Assembly: GCF_001545075.1 (NCBI RefSeq)
Contig: NZ_FCOB02000029.1
Location: 33,255-97,254, forward strand
Direction: 5' to 3'
DNA from: Caballeronia ptereochthonis
GTDB taxonomy: Bacteria; Pseudomonadota; Gammaproteobacteria; Burkholderiales; Burkholderiaceae
DNA length: 64,000 nucleotides
Each line of letters starts with the position of its first letter. Within the stretch, counting starts at the first letter, position 1. Below the pieces are notes generated by a model. The model was not told the DNA's origin. It ran no database searches and saw only the letters and a program-made list of their open reading frames with translations. A program made the position numbers and the translations under genes. Positions 9,592 through 18,619 of the stretch are shown here, in pieces.

Positions 9592-11552
9592 TGAACCGCC
9601 GTCGTGTTATCCGCTGCGCCATTCCCGTCCGCCGAATTGCGGCCACGGCGCCCGATTCCGCGCTTGAGATGCACCATGAGGAGCGAAATCGCGGCCGGCG
9701 TAATGCCGGAAATGCGCGACGCCTGGCCGATCGTCTCCGGGCGATGCTGAATCAGCTTCTGGCGCGCTTCGAAGGACAACCCGCGAACGTCGTTGTAGTC
9801 GATTCCTTCGGGCAGGCGCGTGTTTTCCTGCGCGCCGTTCCGCACGATTTCATCTGCCTGGCGGTCGATGTAACCCTGATACTTCACGCCGATCTCGATC
9901 TGTTCCTTGATCTGCGCCAGCAGCACAGGATCGTCGGCAAGCGGCGCTTCCGGTCCGCACGCGCCATCACGGAGCGCGCAGATTCCGTCATACGATACGC
10001 CCGGACGGCGCAGAAGATCTGCAAGACTGTATTCGTGATCGATCGGTTTCCCGAGCAACGCTGTCGCTTCCTCCGTCGGCAGGGTCTTCGGATTGACCCA
10101 TGTCGAACGAAGGCGCTGTGTTTCACGTGAAACAGCATCGCGCTTGCGACTGAAAGCCTCCCAGCGAACGTCGTCGATAACGCCCAGTTCGCGTCCGATC
10201 TCCGTCAAACGCATATCCGCGTTGTCCTCCCGGAGCGACAGACGGTATTCCGCCCGGCTCGTGAACATACGATACGGCTCCGAAACACCACGCGTGACGA
10301 GATCGTCGACGAGCACGCCCAGATAGGCCTGATCGCGGCGCGGCGACCAAGGCTCTTTGCCTTGAACTTGCAGACCCGCATTGATACCCGCGAGCAGCCC
10401 TTGCGCGGCGGCCTCTTCATATCCGGTCGTACCGTTGATCTGTCCCGCGAAGAACAGACCGTTGATCGCCTTCGTTTCAAGCGATGCCTTCAGCGCACGC
10501 GGATCGAAATAGTCGTACTCGATGGCATAGCCGGGACGCAGGATATGCGCGTGCTCGAGCCCGTACATGGAGCGAACAAGATTGAGCTGGACGTCGAACG
10601 GAAGGCTCGTGGAGATGCCGTTCGGATAAAACTCGTTCGTGGTCAGCCCTTCCGGCTCCAGAAAGATCTGATGCGCGTCCTTCGATGCAAAACGATGAAT
10701 CTTGTCCTCGATCGACGGGCAATAGCGCGGCCCAACACCTTCGATGACACCGGTGTACATCGGCGAACGGTCCAGACCGGAGCGAATGATGTCGTGCGTT
10801 TGCGCGTTCGTATGCGTGACCCAGCACGGCATCTGACGCGGATGTTGCTCGACACGCCCAAGGAACGAGAAAACCGGGATCGGATCGAGATCGCCCGGCT
10901 GCTCTTCGAGCTTGGAAAAGTCGATGGTACGGCCGTCGATACGCGGCGGCGTGCCAGTCTTGAGGCGGCCTTGTGGCAGCTTCAGCTCCTTGAGTCGAGC
11001 CGAGAGCGACACCGCAGCCGGATCGCCTGCGCGTCCGCCGACATAATTGTTCAGTCCGACGTGGATCTTGCCGTCGAGGAAGGTCCCAGCCGTCAAAACG
11101 ACAGCGCGGGCGCGGAAGCGCAACCCAACCTGCGTGACAGCCCCGACGACCCGGTCGCCTTCGACCATCAGATCATCGACGGCCTGCTGAAACAGCCACA
11201 GATTCGGCTGGTTCTCCAGCCGATGACGGATTGCCTGCTTGTACAGGAGCCGGTCGGCCTGCGCGCGCGTCGCGCGCACGGCCGGACCCTTCGACGAGTT
11301 GAGAATCCGGAACTGAATGCCCGCCTCGTCCGTGGCCGCCGCCATGGCGCCGCCGAGTGCATCGACTTCTTTGACCAGATGGCCCTTGCCGATACCACCG
11401 ATCGACGGATTGCAGCTCATTTGGCCTAGCGTCTCGATGTTGTGGGTCAAAAGGAGCGTTTTGCAGCCCATGCGCGCGGAAGCAAGCGCGGCCTCAGTGC
11501 CTGCATGACCGCCGCCAACGACGATCACATCGAATTCTGTCGGATAAAGCAT
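9588..11552 (-). CDS. mnmG: tRNA uridine-34 carboxymethylaminomethyl modification enzyme MnmG
   Basis: This 654-residue FAD protein (GidA) works with MnmE to install the cmnm5 group at U34 of certain tRNAs. The N-terminal FAD motif is VVGGGHAGTEAALASARMG, and the redox-active region is CNPSIGGIGKGHLVKE. The C-terminal helical domain, with its GITPAAISLLMVHLKR motif, binds MnmE. Length is about 20 residues above the common 630, due to an Asp/Asn-rich tail. A perfect parS site is embedded in the coding sequence, encoding VSRET near residue 475. It is the first gene of mnmG-rsmG-parAB. Confidence 0.98.
   Translation of the reverse strand: MLYPTEFDVIVVGGGHAGTEAALASARMGCKTLLLTHNIETLGQMSCNPSIGGIGKGHLVKEVDALGGAMAAATDEAGIQFRILNSSKGPAVRATRAQADRLLYKQAIRHRLENQPNLWLFQQAVDDLMVEGDRVVGAVTQVGLRFRARAVVLTAGTFLDGKIHVGLNNYVGGRAGDPAAVSLSARLKELKLPQGRLKTGTPPRIDGRTIDFSKLEEQPGDLDPIPVFSFLGRVEQHPRQMPCWVTHTNAQTHDIIRSGLDRSPMYTGVIEGVGPRYCPSIEDKIHRFASKDAHQIFLEPEGLTTNEFYPNGISTSLPFDVQLNLVRSMYGLEHAHILRPGYAIEYDYFDPRALKASLETKAINGLFFAGQINGTTGYEEAAAQGLLAGINAGLQVQGKEPWSPRRDQAYLGVLVDDLVTRGVSEPYRMFTSRAEYRLSLREDNADMRLTEIGRELGVIDDVRWEAFSRKRDAVSRETQRLRSTWVNPKTLPTEEATALLGKPIDHEYSLADLLRRPGVSYDGICALRDGACGPEAPLADDPVLLAQIKEQIEIGVKYQGYIDRQADEIVRNGAQENTRLPEGIDYNDVRGLSFEARQKLIQHRPETIGQASRISGITPAAISLLMVHLKRGIGRRGRNSADGNGAADNTTAVQ
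10119..10134. promoter_or_regulatory. parS centromere-like site inside mnmG
   Basis: TGTTTCACGTGAAACA is a perfect 16-bp palindrome identical to the bacterial parS consensus (TGTTNCACGTGAAACA). It lies within the mnmG reading frame, 1.3 kb from parA. ParB would load here. Being inside a gene does not disturb the protein (residues VSRET). Confidence 0.95.
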
Positions 11553-11602
11553 TGGAGATTTCGTGTACGAACGACACGAACCTGAAGAGGGAATAGCTTT
11601 AA

Positions 11603-11608
11603 ATTATA
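11603..11608 (-). promoter_or_regulatory. -10 element (TATAAT) of the mnmG-rsmG-parAB promoter
   Basis: A perfect TATAAT on the minus strand lies 51 bases upstream of the mnmG start in a short AT-rich stretch. The -35 is weak. The second parS lies 55 bases further upstream, close enough for ParB to influence this promoter. Predicted from sequence only. Confidence 0.5.
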
Positions 11609-11663
11609 ACGGTTTCCTCTTCACCTCGAATTCGACCGATCGGCTAAGGACGAAAAAATGGCG

Positions 11664-11679
11664 TGTTTCACGTGAAACA
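11664..11679. promoter_or_regulatory. parS centromere-like site between livF and mnmG
   Basis: A second perfect TGTTTCACGTGAAACA. It is the core of a longer perfect palindrome of 28 bp (11658-11685) that also adds ATGGCG/CGCCAT arms. As RNA the palindrome would fold into a stem at the end of the livF transcript, whose stop is at 11711 on the minus strand. One element might therefore serve both as ParB site and as a transcript-end hairpin, although no clear T-run follows. Confidence 0.94.
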
Positions 11680-11710
11680 CGCCATATCCAGGTACTTGCG
11701 GATGTCGCGT

Positions 11711-12481
11711 TTATGCGACTTTTTTTGTCAGACCCAGGTAGGTCTCGATGACTTGCGGATTGTGCTGCAAATCGTCCGCATTGCCTTCCAGCGCGAATTC
11801 GCCCGTTTCCAGCACATAGCCGTAATCGGAGATTTGCAGCGCGGCGCGAGCATTCTGCTCGATCAAAAGCGTCGCTACACCCGTCTGACGAAGCGCACTG
11901 ATGATGTGGAAAATCTCCTTGACGATGAGCGGTGCGAGACCAAGACTGGGCTCGTCCAGCATGAGCAACTGCGGCTTGCCCATCAGCGCCCTGCCGACCG
12001 CCAGCATTTGCCGCTCTCCACCCGACAGCGTTCCCGCCGCTTGCTTGCGGCGCTCCTTGAGCCTGGGAAACAGCTCGAAGACGTGGTCGAGTTGATCGAG
12101 GTAATTCCGTTCGCCCGCCCGCTTGCGTCGATACGCGCCGAGAACCAGGTTGTCCTCGACGGTCATCGTCGAGAACAGTTCGCGTTTCTCAGGTACGAGG
12201 CACATTCCACGTGAAACACGGCGCTCGATTGCGAGCGCAGAAACGTTTTCCCCAAGATAACGCACGGTGCCCTTCGCATGTCCCGTCTGCGGCAACGCAC
12301 CCATGATCGCGTTGAGCAGCGTCGACTTCCCCGCGCCGTTCGGCCCGATCACCGAAACGATCTGTCCTGCTCCCACCGTCAGCTTGCCATCGTGCAGTGC
12401 TTCAACCTTGCCGTATCGCACAGACAAGCCTTCCACCTGCAGAATCGGGTTAGCCACCGCGTTCGATCCTTTCGTCATCAT
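11711..12481 (-). CDS. livF: Branched-chain amino-acid-type ABC transporter ATPase, LivF family (system 1)
   Basis: This 256-residue cytoplasmic ATPase has Walker A GPNGAGKST near residue 46, signature TLSGGERQMLAVGRALMG, Walker B LLMLDEPSLGLAP and the switch His region LIEQNARAAL. Those features and the length place it in the LivF class of the HAAT family. Its start overlaps the livM-livG fusion gene by four bases. With livH, the fusion and one or both upstream binding proteins it makes a full importer. The true substrate is not shown by sequence. Confidence 0.9.
   Translation of the reverse strand: MMTKGSNAVANPILQVEGLSVRYGKVEALHDGKLTVGAGQIVSVIGPNGAGKSTLLNAIMGALPQTGHAKGTVRYLGENVSALAIERRVSRGMCLVPEKRELFSTMTVEDNLVLGAYRRKRAGERNYLDQLDHVFELFPRLKERRKQAAGTLSGGERQMLAVGRALMGKPQLLMLDEPSLGLAPLIVKEIFHIISALRQTGVATLLIEQNARAALQISDYGYVLETGEFALEGNADDLQHNPQVIETYLGLTKKVA
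12203..12218. promoter_or_regulatory. Degenerate parS-like site inside livF
   Basis: On the minus strand this reads TGTTTCACGTGGAATG, 13 of 16 matches to parS with one perfect half-site. It is 0.5 kb from the perfect site at 11664. It may be a weak ParB site or chance. Confidence 0.3.
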
Positions 12482-14262
12482 TCCACCCCGCCCAGATACG
12501 CCTCGAGCACCGCCGGATCTTTCTGGACGTCCTTCGGCAATCCTTCCGCTATCTTTGTGCCGAATTCCATCACCACCAGACGATCCGTGAGATTCATCAC
12601 GAAATCCATGTCGTGCTCGACCAGCAGAATGCTCATGCCTTCAGCCCGCAGCTTTCTCAACAGATCGGCGAGTTGCAGCTTCTCCTGATAACGCAGGCCC
12701 GCCGCAGGCTCGTCTAGCAACAGCAACGTTGGATCGCAGCAAAGCGCGCGGGCGATTTCGAGAATCCGCTGCTGGCCGAGCGCAAGACTGCCCGCTTCGC
12801 TGTAGATGTGCTTCTCCAGACCGACGCGCGCAATTTGCTTCACAGCTTCCGACATCAACCGCGCCTCTTCCGCCGCATTCAGCCGCACGATACTGCGCCA
12901 CACACCCGTATTCCCACGCAGATGCGCGCCGATCGCGACGTTCTCCAGCACGCTCATCCCGGGCAGCATCTTGACGTGCTGAAACGTCCGCCCAATGCCG
13001 CGCTTGACGATTTCACGTGAAGTGAGCTGATCGATTCGCTCGCCGTGGAAACTGATCGCGCCGCTCGTCGCCTGAAGCACGCCGGTAACGAGATTGAACG
13101 TCGTGGATTTGCCCGCGCCATTCGGTCCGATCAAACCGATGATCTCGCCCGCCTTCACCTCGAAACTCACATCATTGACGGCGACGAGCCCGCCGAACTG
13201 CTTACGCGCCTTCTCGACCACCAGCAACCGCTCGCCCGACGCGGGTTTGCTGCGCTGCGGCAATGATTCATTCTGTTCGGGTACATGCGCGCGCGGTCCG
13301 CGCGGAAAGATCCGGGCGACGAACGGCCAGACGCCCTGCCGCGCGTATTGCAGCAACAGCACCATCACGACGCCGAACACGATGATCTCGAAATTGCCGT
13401 TCGCGCCGATCAGCTTCGGCAGCAAGGTCTGAAGATAGTCCTGCAGGACGGTGAGGATCGTCGCGCCGAGAATCGCACCCCAGACATGCGAGACGCCGCC
13501 GACCACGGCCATGAACAGGAATTCGATGCCGTGATTCAGCCCGAACGGAGTCGGGTTCACCGCCCGCTGCAAATGGGCATACAGAAAGCCCGAAATGGCC
13601 GCCAGAACGGCTGCGTAAATGAAGATGACCACGCGCATCCACGCGGTGTTGACGCCCATCGCCTCGGCCATCGTTCCCCCGCCGCGCAGCGCACGGATCG
13701 CGCGTCCCGGACGACTATTAAGCAGATTCTGAACAGAAATCACCGCGAGCAACACGACGATCCAGATCAGGTAGTAAATGCTGCGGCCCGACTCGAGCTG
13801 CCACCCGAACAGGTTGAGTACCGGAATGCCGTTGATGCCGTCGTATTTGCCGAGCAGCTCCATGTTCCCGAACAGATAGAACAGCGACAAGCCCCACGCG
13901 ATCGTCCCGAGCGGCAGGAAGTGCCCGGAAAGCCGCATCGTGATGAGCCCGAGCAGGAGCGCGATGAACGCCGTCAGCACGACGCCCGCGATCAGCGCGA
14001 GCCAGGGCGAAACGCCATAGCGCGTCGTCAGGAAGGCCGTCGCGTAGGCGCCTACGCCCACGAACGCGGCCTGCCCGAAGCTCGTCATGCCGCCGATACC
14101 CGTCAGCAGCACGAGCCCGATCGCAACGATCGAATACAGGCCGATATAGTTCAGCAGCGTGATCCAGTATTCGGGCACGGCGACCGGACGCGGAAGCACG
14201 GGCAACGCGAAGACGATCACCAGGAAGATCCAGAAGAATCGATATCGATGCAGGAATTTCAT
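12478..14262 (-). CDS. Fused LivM permease - LivG ATPase of a branched-chain amino-acid-type ABC transporter (system 1)
   Basis: This 594-residue protein joins two parts. Residues about 1-325 are a LivM-type permease of eight or more membrane helices, with the TSFGQAAFVGVGAYATAFL motif. From about residue 345 a LivG-type ATPase follows, with Walker A GPNGAGKST, signature region LALGQQRILEIARAL, Walker B LLLLDEPAAGL and the late His motif VEHDMDFVM. The start at 14262 is preferred because AGGAG lies seven bases upstream. It follows livH by four bases and overlaps livF. Fusion of permease and ATPase would tie their stoichiometry together. Confidence 0.9.
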   Translation of the reverse strand: MKFLHRYRFFWIFLVIVFALPVLPRPVAVPEYWITLLNYIGLYSIVAIGLVLLTGIGGMTSFGQAAFVGVGAYATAFLTTRYGVSPWLALIAGVVLTAFIALLLGLITMRLSGHFLPLGTIAWGLSLFYLFGNMELLGKYDGINGIPVLNLFGWQLESGRSIYYLIWIVVLLAVISVQNLLNSRPGRAIRALRGGGTMAEAMGVNTAWMRVVIFIYAAVLAAISGFLYAHLQRAVNPTPFGLNHGIEFLFMAVVGGVSHVWGAILGATILTVLQDYLQTLLPKLIGANGNFEIIVFGVVMVLLLQYARQGVWPFVARIFPRGPRAHVPEQNESLPQRSKPASGERLLVVEKARKQFGGLVAVNDVSFEVKAGEIIGLIGPNGAGKSTTFNLVTGVLQATSGAISFHGERIDQLTSREIVKRGIGRTFQHVKMLPGMSVLENVAIGAHLRGNTGVWRSIVRLNAAEEARLMSEAVKQIARVGLEKHIYSEAGSLALGQQRILEIARALCCDPTLLLLDEPAAGLRYQEKLQLADLLRKLRAEGMSILLVEHDMDFVMNLTDRLVVMEFGTKIAEGLPKDVQKDPAVLEAYLGGVE

Positions 14263-14266
14263 CGGC

Positions 14267-15322
14267 TTACTCCTCGTCCTCATCCGAATGCGGGCTGGCG
14301 AGGCTTCGCCATAGCAGGACCGGAATAATCAGGGTGAAGACGATCACTTCCTTGTACGCGCTCGCCCAGAACGACGAATACGATTCGAGCAAGCCCACGA
14401 GCAGCGAGCCTGCCGCCGCGAGCGGGTAGCTCACCAGGCCGCCCACGATGGCGCCCACGAAACCCTTCAGGCCGATCAGGAAGCCCGAGTCGTAATAGAT
14501 GGTCGTGATCGGCGCGACCAGCACGCCGCACAGCGCGCCGAGGCCGGCCGCGAGCGTGAATGCGAGCCGCCCGGCCTGCGTCGTGCCGATGCCGACGAGC
14601 CGCGCGCCCAGACGGTTCACCGACGTCGCGCGCAGCGCCTTGCCGGAGATCGTGCGATCGAAATAGAAGTAAAGCGCCACGATCAGCACGACAGCCGTGC
14701 CGACTACCCACAGGCTCTGCCCGGAGATGGACACGCTGCCGAGATTGAAGCTCGCGTCGGAGAACGCCGTCGTGCGCGAGCCTTCCGCGCCGAACATGAC
14801 GAGTCCGAGCCCGACCATCGCGAAGTGCACGGCCACCGCGACGATCAGCAGCAACAGCGTGCTCGCCTCCGCGATCGGCTCATACGCGAGCCGGTAGACG
14901 AACGGACCCATCGGCACGACGATCAGAAGCGTCAGCGCAATCTGCGCGATCATCGGCAGAGGCTGGGCGAAGACCGCTTGCGTGAATCCCCCCACAGCGG
15001 CGGGAAACAGCAGATACTTCCCCGCCAGCACGGCCAGCAGGCGGCCGATCTGGTGATATCGCGCAGGATGCCGCGCGATGCCCGCCACTTCGGCGATGAA
15101 GCAGCCCACGCCCATCGCGATGAGCAGATAGCAGGTCGCCGGCAGCTTCTGCGTCTGCAGCGCGGCCAGCGTGAGCGCGCCGTACGCGACGAACTCGCCC
15201 TGCGGAATGAAAATGACGCGCGTCACGGAGAACACGAGCACCAGGGCGAGCGCGAGCAAGGCATAGATCGCACCCGTGGTGATCCCGTCCTGCGCGAGAA
15301 TGGCCGCAATCGATAAGTCCAT
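14267..15322 (-). CDS. livH: Branched-chain amino-acid-type ABC transporter permease, LivH family (system 1)
   Basis: This 351-residue inner-membrane permease opens MDLSIAAILAQDGITTGAIY, with the GLNYTLVFGVTRVINFAHGE-equivalent visible as VFSVTRVIFIPQGEFVAYG. About nine helices are predicted. It is longer than E. coli LivH (about 308) because of an insertion near residues 60-115. I prefer the ATG at 15322 with GAGGA just upstream over the TTG at 15346. It heads the permease/ATPase part of system 1, 149 bases after the binding-protein gene. Confidence 0.88.
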   Translation of the reverse strand: MDLSIAAILAQDGITTGAIYALLALALVLVFSVTRVIFIPQGEFVAYGALTLAALQTQKLPATCYLLIAMGVGCFIAEVAGIARHPARYHQIGRLLAVLAGKYLLFPAAVGGFTQAVFAQPLPMIAQIALTLLIVVPMGPFVYRLAYEPIAEASTLLLLIVAVAVHFAMVGLGLVMFGAEGSRTTAFSDASFNLGSVSISGQSLWVVGTAVVLIVALYFYFDRTISGKALRATSVNRLGARLVGIGTTQAGRLAFTLAAGLGALCGVLVAPITTIYYDSGFLIGLKGFVGAIVGGLVSYPLAAAGSLLVGLLESYSSFWASAYKEVIVFTLIIPVLLWRSLASPHSDEDEE

Positions 15323-15388
15323 ACTTCCTCTTCGGAGCTTCTGCAAAACAGGCGGATCGAAAACGGCATCCGCCGGAACATGGTCAAA

Positions 15389-15414
15389 GCGGCGCGCCGT
15401 TGCCGGTGCGCCGC
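15389..15414 (-). terminator. Weak hairpin between binding-protein gene and livH
   Basis: A 7-bp stem (GCGGCGC/GCGCCGC) with a 12-base loop is followed on the minus strand by only three T residues. It may lower read-through from the abundant binding-protein message into the permease genes, as is common in ABC import operons. Weak evidence. Confidence 0.3.
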
Positions 15415-15470
15415 CAGGTCATCTCGAAATTAAGAAACAGGAACGCGCGATGAAGCGCGTCTCGCGAAGC

Positions 15471-16643
15471 TCAGTCGTTCAGCAGCTTCCACTTGCCGTC
15501 GACGATCTGCACCATCACGCGCGCGCGATTGTCGAAGCCGTTGTGATCGGTCGGCGTCATGTTCATGATGCCGTGCGACACGGGCAGGTCCTTCAGGTTT
15601 TCGAGCGCGGCGCGCAGTGCCTCGCGGAACGCCTCGGTGCCCGGCTGGCCTTTCTTCAGCGCTTCGGGAATCGCGCGCTGGAGCATCTGGCCCGCGTCCC
15701 ACGCATGGCCGCCGAAGGTCGAGAGCGAGCCCGCGCCGTAGGCCTTTTCATACGCGTCCTTGTAGGCCGCCGACGACTTCTTCACCGGATTGCTTTCCGG
15801 CAGTTGTTCCGTCACGAGCACCGGACCCGCGGGCAGGATCTCCCCCTCGCAGTCCTTGCCGCACACCCGCAGGAAGTCGTTGTTGGCGACGCCGTGCGTC
15901 TGATAGACCTTGCCCTTGTATCCGCGCTCCTTCAGCGCCTTCGCAGGCAGCGCCGACGGCGTGCCCGCGCCCGCGATCAGCACCGCGTCCGGGTTCGCGC
16001 CCATCGTCTTCAGCACCTGGCCGGTCACCGACGTATCCGTGCGGTTATACCGCTCGTTCGCGACAATCTTCAGCTTGTGCGCCGTCGCCGCCGTGTTGAA
16101 GACGTTGTACCAGCCGTCGCCGTAGGCATCCGCGAAGCCGATGAAGCCCACCGTCTTCACGCCGTGCTTCTCCATGTAGCTCGCGATCGCGTCGGCCATC
16201 AATGCATCGTTCTGCGGGGTCTTGAAGACCCACGCCTTCTTCGCATCCATCGGCGCGATGATCGCGGCCGATGCGGCCATCGAGATCATCGGCGTCTTGC
16301 CGGCCGCGGCCGGATCGATCATGGCGAGCGAGTTCGGCGTCACGGTGGAGCCGACGATCGCATCGACGTGATCCTCGTCGATCAGCTTGCGTGTGTTCTG
16401 CACGGCGCGGCTCGTGTCGGAGCCGTCATCGAGCACGATGTACTCGACCGACTTCCCGCCGATTTCCTTCGGCAGGAGCGCGAATGTATTTTTCTCGGGA
16501 ATCCCGAGCGATGCGGCCGGTCCCGTCACCGAGAGCGTCACGCCGATCTTCACTTGCGCGAGCGCCGCGCCCGCGCCTGCGAGCGCGCTGCCCGCGATGG
16601 CGAGCGCGATGCTCGTCCTGATCCATGCCTGCTTCGTTTTCAT
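15471..16643 (-). CDS. Periplasmic substrate-binding protein, branched-chain amino-acid type (system 1)
   Basis: This 390-residue Leu/Ile/Val-binding-type protein has a signal peptide ending near ALAQ at about residue 29. The mature protein begins VKIGVTLSVTGPAASLGIP, followed by the typical D-G-S-D segment and the VGSTVTPNSLAM loop. A single Cys pair (VCGKDCEG) is near residue 265. It is closely similar to the next upstream protein (16932-18098), sharing long identical runs, so the two arose by tandem duplication. Ligand unknown; it could be amino acids, amides or aromatic acids. Confidence 0.9.
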   Translation of the reverse strand: MKTKQAWIRTSIALAIAGSALAGAGAALAQVKIGVTLSVTGPAASLGIPEKNTFALLPKEIGGKSVEYIVLDDGSDTSRAVQNTRKLIDEDHVDAIVGSTVTPNSLAMIDPAAAGKTPMISMAASAAIIAPMDAKKAWVFKTPQNDALMADAIASYMEKHGVKTVGFIGFADAYGDGWYNVFNTAATAHKLKIVANERYNRTDTSVTGQVLKTMGANPDAVLIAGAGTPSALPAKALKERGYKGKVYQTHGVANNDFLRVCGKDCEGEILPAGPVLVTEQLPESNPVKKSSAAYKDAYEKAYGAGSLSTFGGHAWDAGQMLQRAIPEALKKGQPGTEAFREALRAALENLKDLPVSHGIMNMTPTDHNGFDNRARVMVQIVDGKWKLLND

Positions 16644-16867
16644 TGCTTGTCTCCAAACGCGACTTGCTCGTTTTTGCCAGCACGCACCCCTGCGGTGCGC
16701 TGCTGCGAGTTGTTATCGATGCAGCTTCTTTGGGCCAATCAAAGAGCCGCCCCAATCTATTTACCGCGTTACTGCGTGCCTAGGGTGGTTTTCCCTGACC
16801 GTTGCGCGGCTGCATGCGAGGCTATGCGCCCTCTTCTTTCGCCGCGGCTGTTTCACTGCACAGCGCA

Positions 16868-16901
16868 GAAAAAAAGGCGCGTTACCTTGCAACGCGCCTT
16901 T
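16868..16901 (-). terminator. Rho-independent terminator after the upstream binding-protein gene
   Basis: A perfect 11-bp stem (AAAGGCGCGTT/AACGCGCCTTT, loop 7) is followed on the minus strand by a run of T residues. It ends the transcript of the gene at 16932-18098 and so separates the two paralogous binding-protein genes into different transcription units. Confidence 0.85.
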
Positions 16902-16931
16902 GTTCTCCGAATCAGCTCACATGCGATTCCG

Positions 16932-18098
16932 TCAGTTGCCCGAGAGCTTCCATTTGCCGCCGACGATCTCCACCATCACGCGCGCGCGCTGGTCCAGTCC
17001 GGAGTGATCGTTGGGGCTCATGTTGAAGATGCCGTGCGATGCGGGCAGATTCCTCGTCTCTTCGATGGCCGCGCGCAACGCTTCGCGGAATGCCGGCGTG
17101 CCGGGCTGCCCCTTCTTCAGCGCGGCGGGAATCGCGCGCTGCAGGATGAGGCCTGCGTCCCACGCGTGACCGCCGAAGGTCGACACCGAGCCCGCGCCAT
17201 ACGCGCCTTCATAGGCCTTCTTGTACGTGAGCGCGGCCTGCTTCACGGGATTGCTGTCGGGCAGCTGCTCCGCGACGAGCAGCGGACCCGCGGGCAGGAA
17301 CGTGCCTTCGCAATCCTTGCCGCACACGCGCAGGAAGTCGTTATTGGCGACGCCGTGCGTCTGATAGATCTTGCCCTTGTAGCCGCGCTCCTTGAGCGTC
17401 TTCTGCGGCAGCGCGGCCGGCGTGCCCGCCCCCGCGATCAGCACCGCGTCCGGATTCTGCGACATCATCTTGAGCACTTGGCCCGTGACCGATGCATCGT
17501 TGCGCGCGAAGCGCTCGTTTGCGACGATCTTCAGCTTCGCGAGATCGGCCGACTTCGAGAATTCCTTGAACCAGCTCTCGCCGTAGGCGTCGCTAAAACC
17601 GATGAACGCGACCGTCTTCACGCCGTGATTCGACATGTGCTGCGCAATCGCGGTGGCCATCAGGATGTCGTTCTGCGGCGTCTTGAAGATCCATGCCTTC
17701 TTGGCGTCCATGGGCTCGACGATGCTCGCGGCCGCGGCCATCGAGATCATCGGCGTCTGCGTTTCCGCGGCGATGTCGATCATCGCGAGCGAATTGGGCA
17801 CGACAGTCGAACCGACGAGCGCGTCGACGTGATCCTCGCTCGTGAGCTTGCGCGCGTTCTTGACGGCTTGAGTGGAATCGGTGGCGTCGTCGAGGACGAT
17901 GTATTGCATCTTCTGTCCCGCGATTTCCTTGGGCAGCAGCGAGATCGTGTTCTTTTCGGGAATGCCGAGCGAGGCGGCCGGCCCGGTCGCCGAAACCGTC
18001 ACGCCTATTTTCACGCCCGCCAAAACCTGATTGCTGAATACCGCCGATAATCCCGCGACGGCCATTGCGACCGCCTTACCGCGTAAAGCCGACTTCAT
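16932..18098 (-). CDS. Periplasmic substrate-binding protein, branched-chain amino-acid type (paralogue, monocistronic)
   Basis: This 388-residue protein has signal peptide MKSALRGKAVAMAVAG... cleaved near VLAG, then VKIGVTVSATGPAASLGIP. It is a close paralogue of the downstream gene, with the same GGHAWDAG, VCGKDCEG and SHGIFNM motifs. The start at 18098 is chosen because it gives a normal signal peptide; the open frame extends upstream to 18185 without one. A strong terminator follows, so it is transcribed alone. It may feed the same membrane complex with another ligand. Confidence 0.88.
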   Translation of the reverse strand: MKSALRGKAVAMAVAGLSAVFSNQVLAGVKIGVTVSATGPAASLGIPEKNTISLLPKEIAGQKMQYIVLDDATDSTQAVKNARKLTSEDHVDALVGSTVVPNSLAMIDIAAETQTPMISMAAAASIVEPMDAKKAWIFKTPQNDILMATAIAQHMSNHGVKTVAFIGFSDAYGESWFKEFSKSADLAKLKIVANERFARNDASVTGQVLKMMSQNPDAVLIAGAGTPAALPQKTLKERGYKGKIYQTHGVANNDFLRVCGKDCEGTFLPAGPLLVAEQLPDSNPVKQAALTYKKAYEGAYGAGSVSTFGGHAWDAGLILQRAIPAALKKGQPGTPAFREALRAAIEETRNLPASHGIFNMSPNDHSGLDQRARVMVEIVGGKWKLSGN

Positions 18099-18364
18099 TG
18101 ATTTGCGCCCCGTAAATCGTGTTTCTTCGTGAAGAACTGCCTGCGGCCAGCCCGTGACTCGCACCCGCAAATAATCGCCGACCAATGGGTCGGGAAATGC
18201 AGTTTAACGGACGAAAGCGCCGCCCAGCAAGCGTTTTGAAGGCTTTCCGACGCACTTCGGCGGGGCTTTTCAACGCCTTTGCAACGCCGCGCGCAGGAAG
18301 GAAAATCCCTCGGGAATATCCCGCTGTAAAATGCCCGCGAGATTATTTCGTATTATCAACGGGC
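18099..18364. other. Non-coding region upstream of the binding-protein gene
   Basis: About 270 bases hold the presumed promoter of the gene ending at 16932. I see no convincing consensus promoter or further coding sequence here. The terminator of the next operon lies immediately to the right. Confidence 0.5.
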
Positions 18365-18403
18365 AAATAAAAAAGCGCTGTTGGACTCATCCAACAGCGC
18401 TTT
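18365..18403 (-). terminator. Rho-independent terminator of the livG-F-SBP-H-M operon (system 2)
   Basis: A perfect 14-bp stem (18372-18385 with 18390-18403, loop of 4) is followed on the minus strand by seven T residues. It lies about 215 bases beyond the livM stop codon. The sequence between stop and hairpin shows no gene. Confidence 0.85.
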
Positions 18404-18619
18404 CGGTCGGGCACTTTGTGCCTCATGTCTCCTCGTTCTCCACCTCAAAAAATCTTGGGTGCAACAGAACTAGGACGCATGTTAAAGAACGCAACACTGC
18501 ACGACAACCTAGCATTTACCCTAGTGGTGCACGAAAGCACCCCTAAGGGGCGTATTTCTTGCAATATATCGCGAGTTTTTTGCTTCCATCAAATTGTTCG
18601 TATCGCAAATCAAATCGCC

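Noticed and set aside
13009..13024. A further parS-like sequence in the livM-livG fusion gene
   Set aside because: Only 11 of 16 positions match; explained by codons and chance.
15276..18050. A 924-codon open frame on plus, antisense to the two binding-protein genes
   Set aside because: Same artefact; no domain or start signal, and the minus-strand genes have signal peptides and family motifs.
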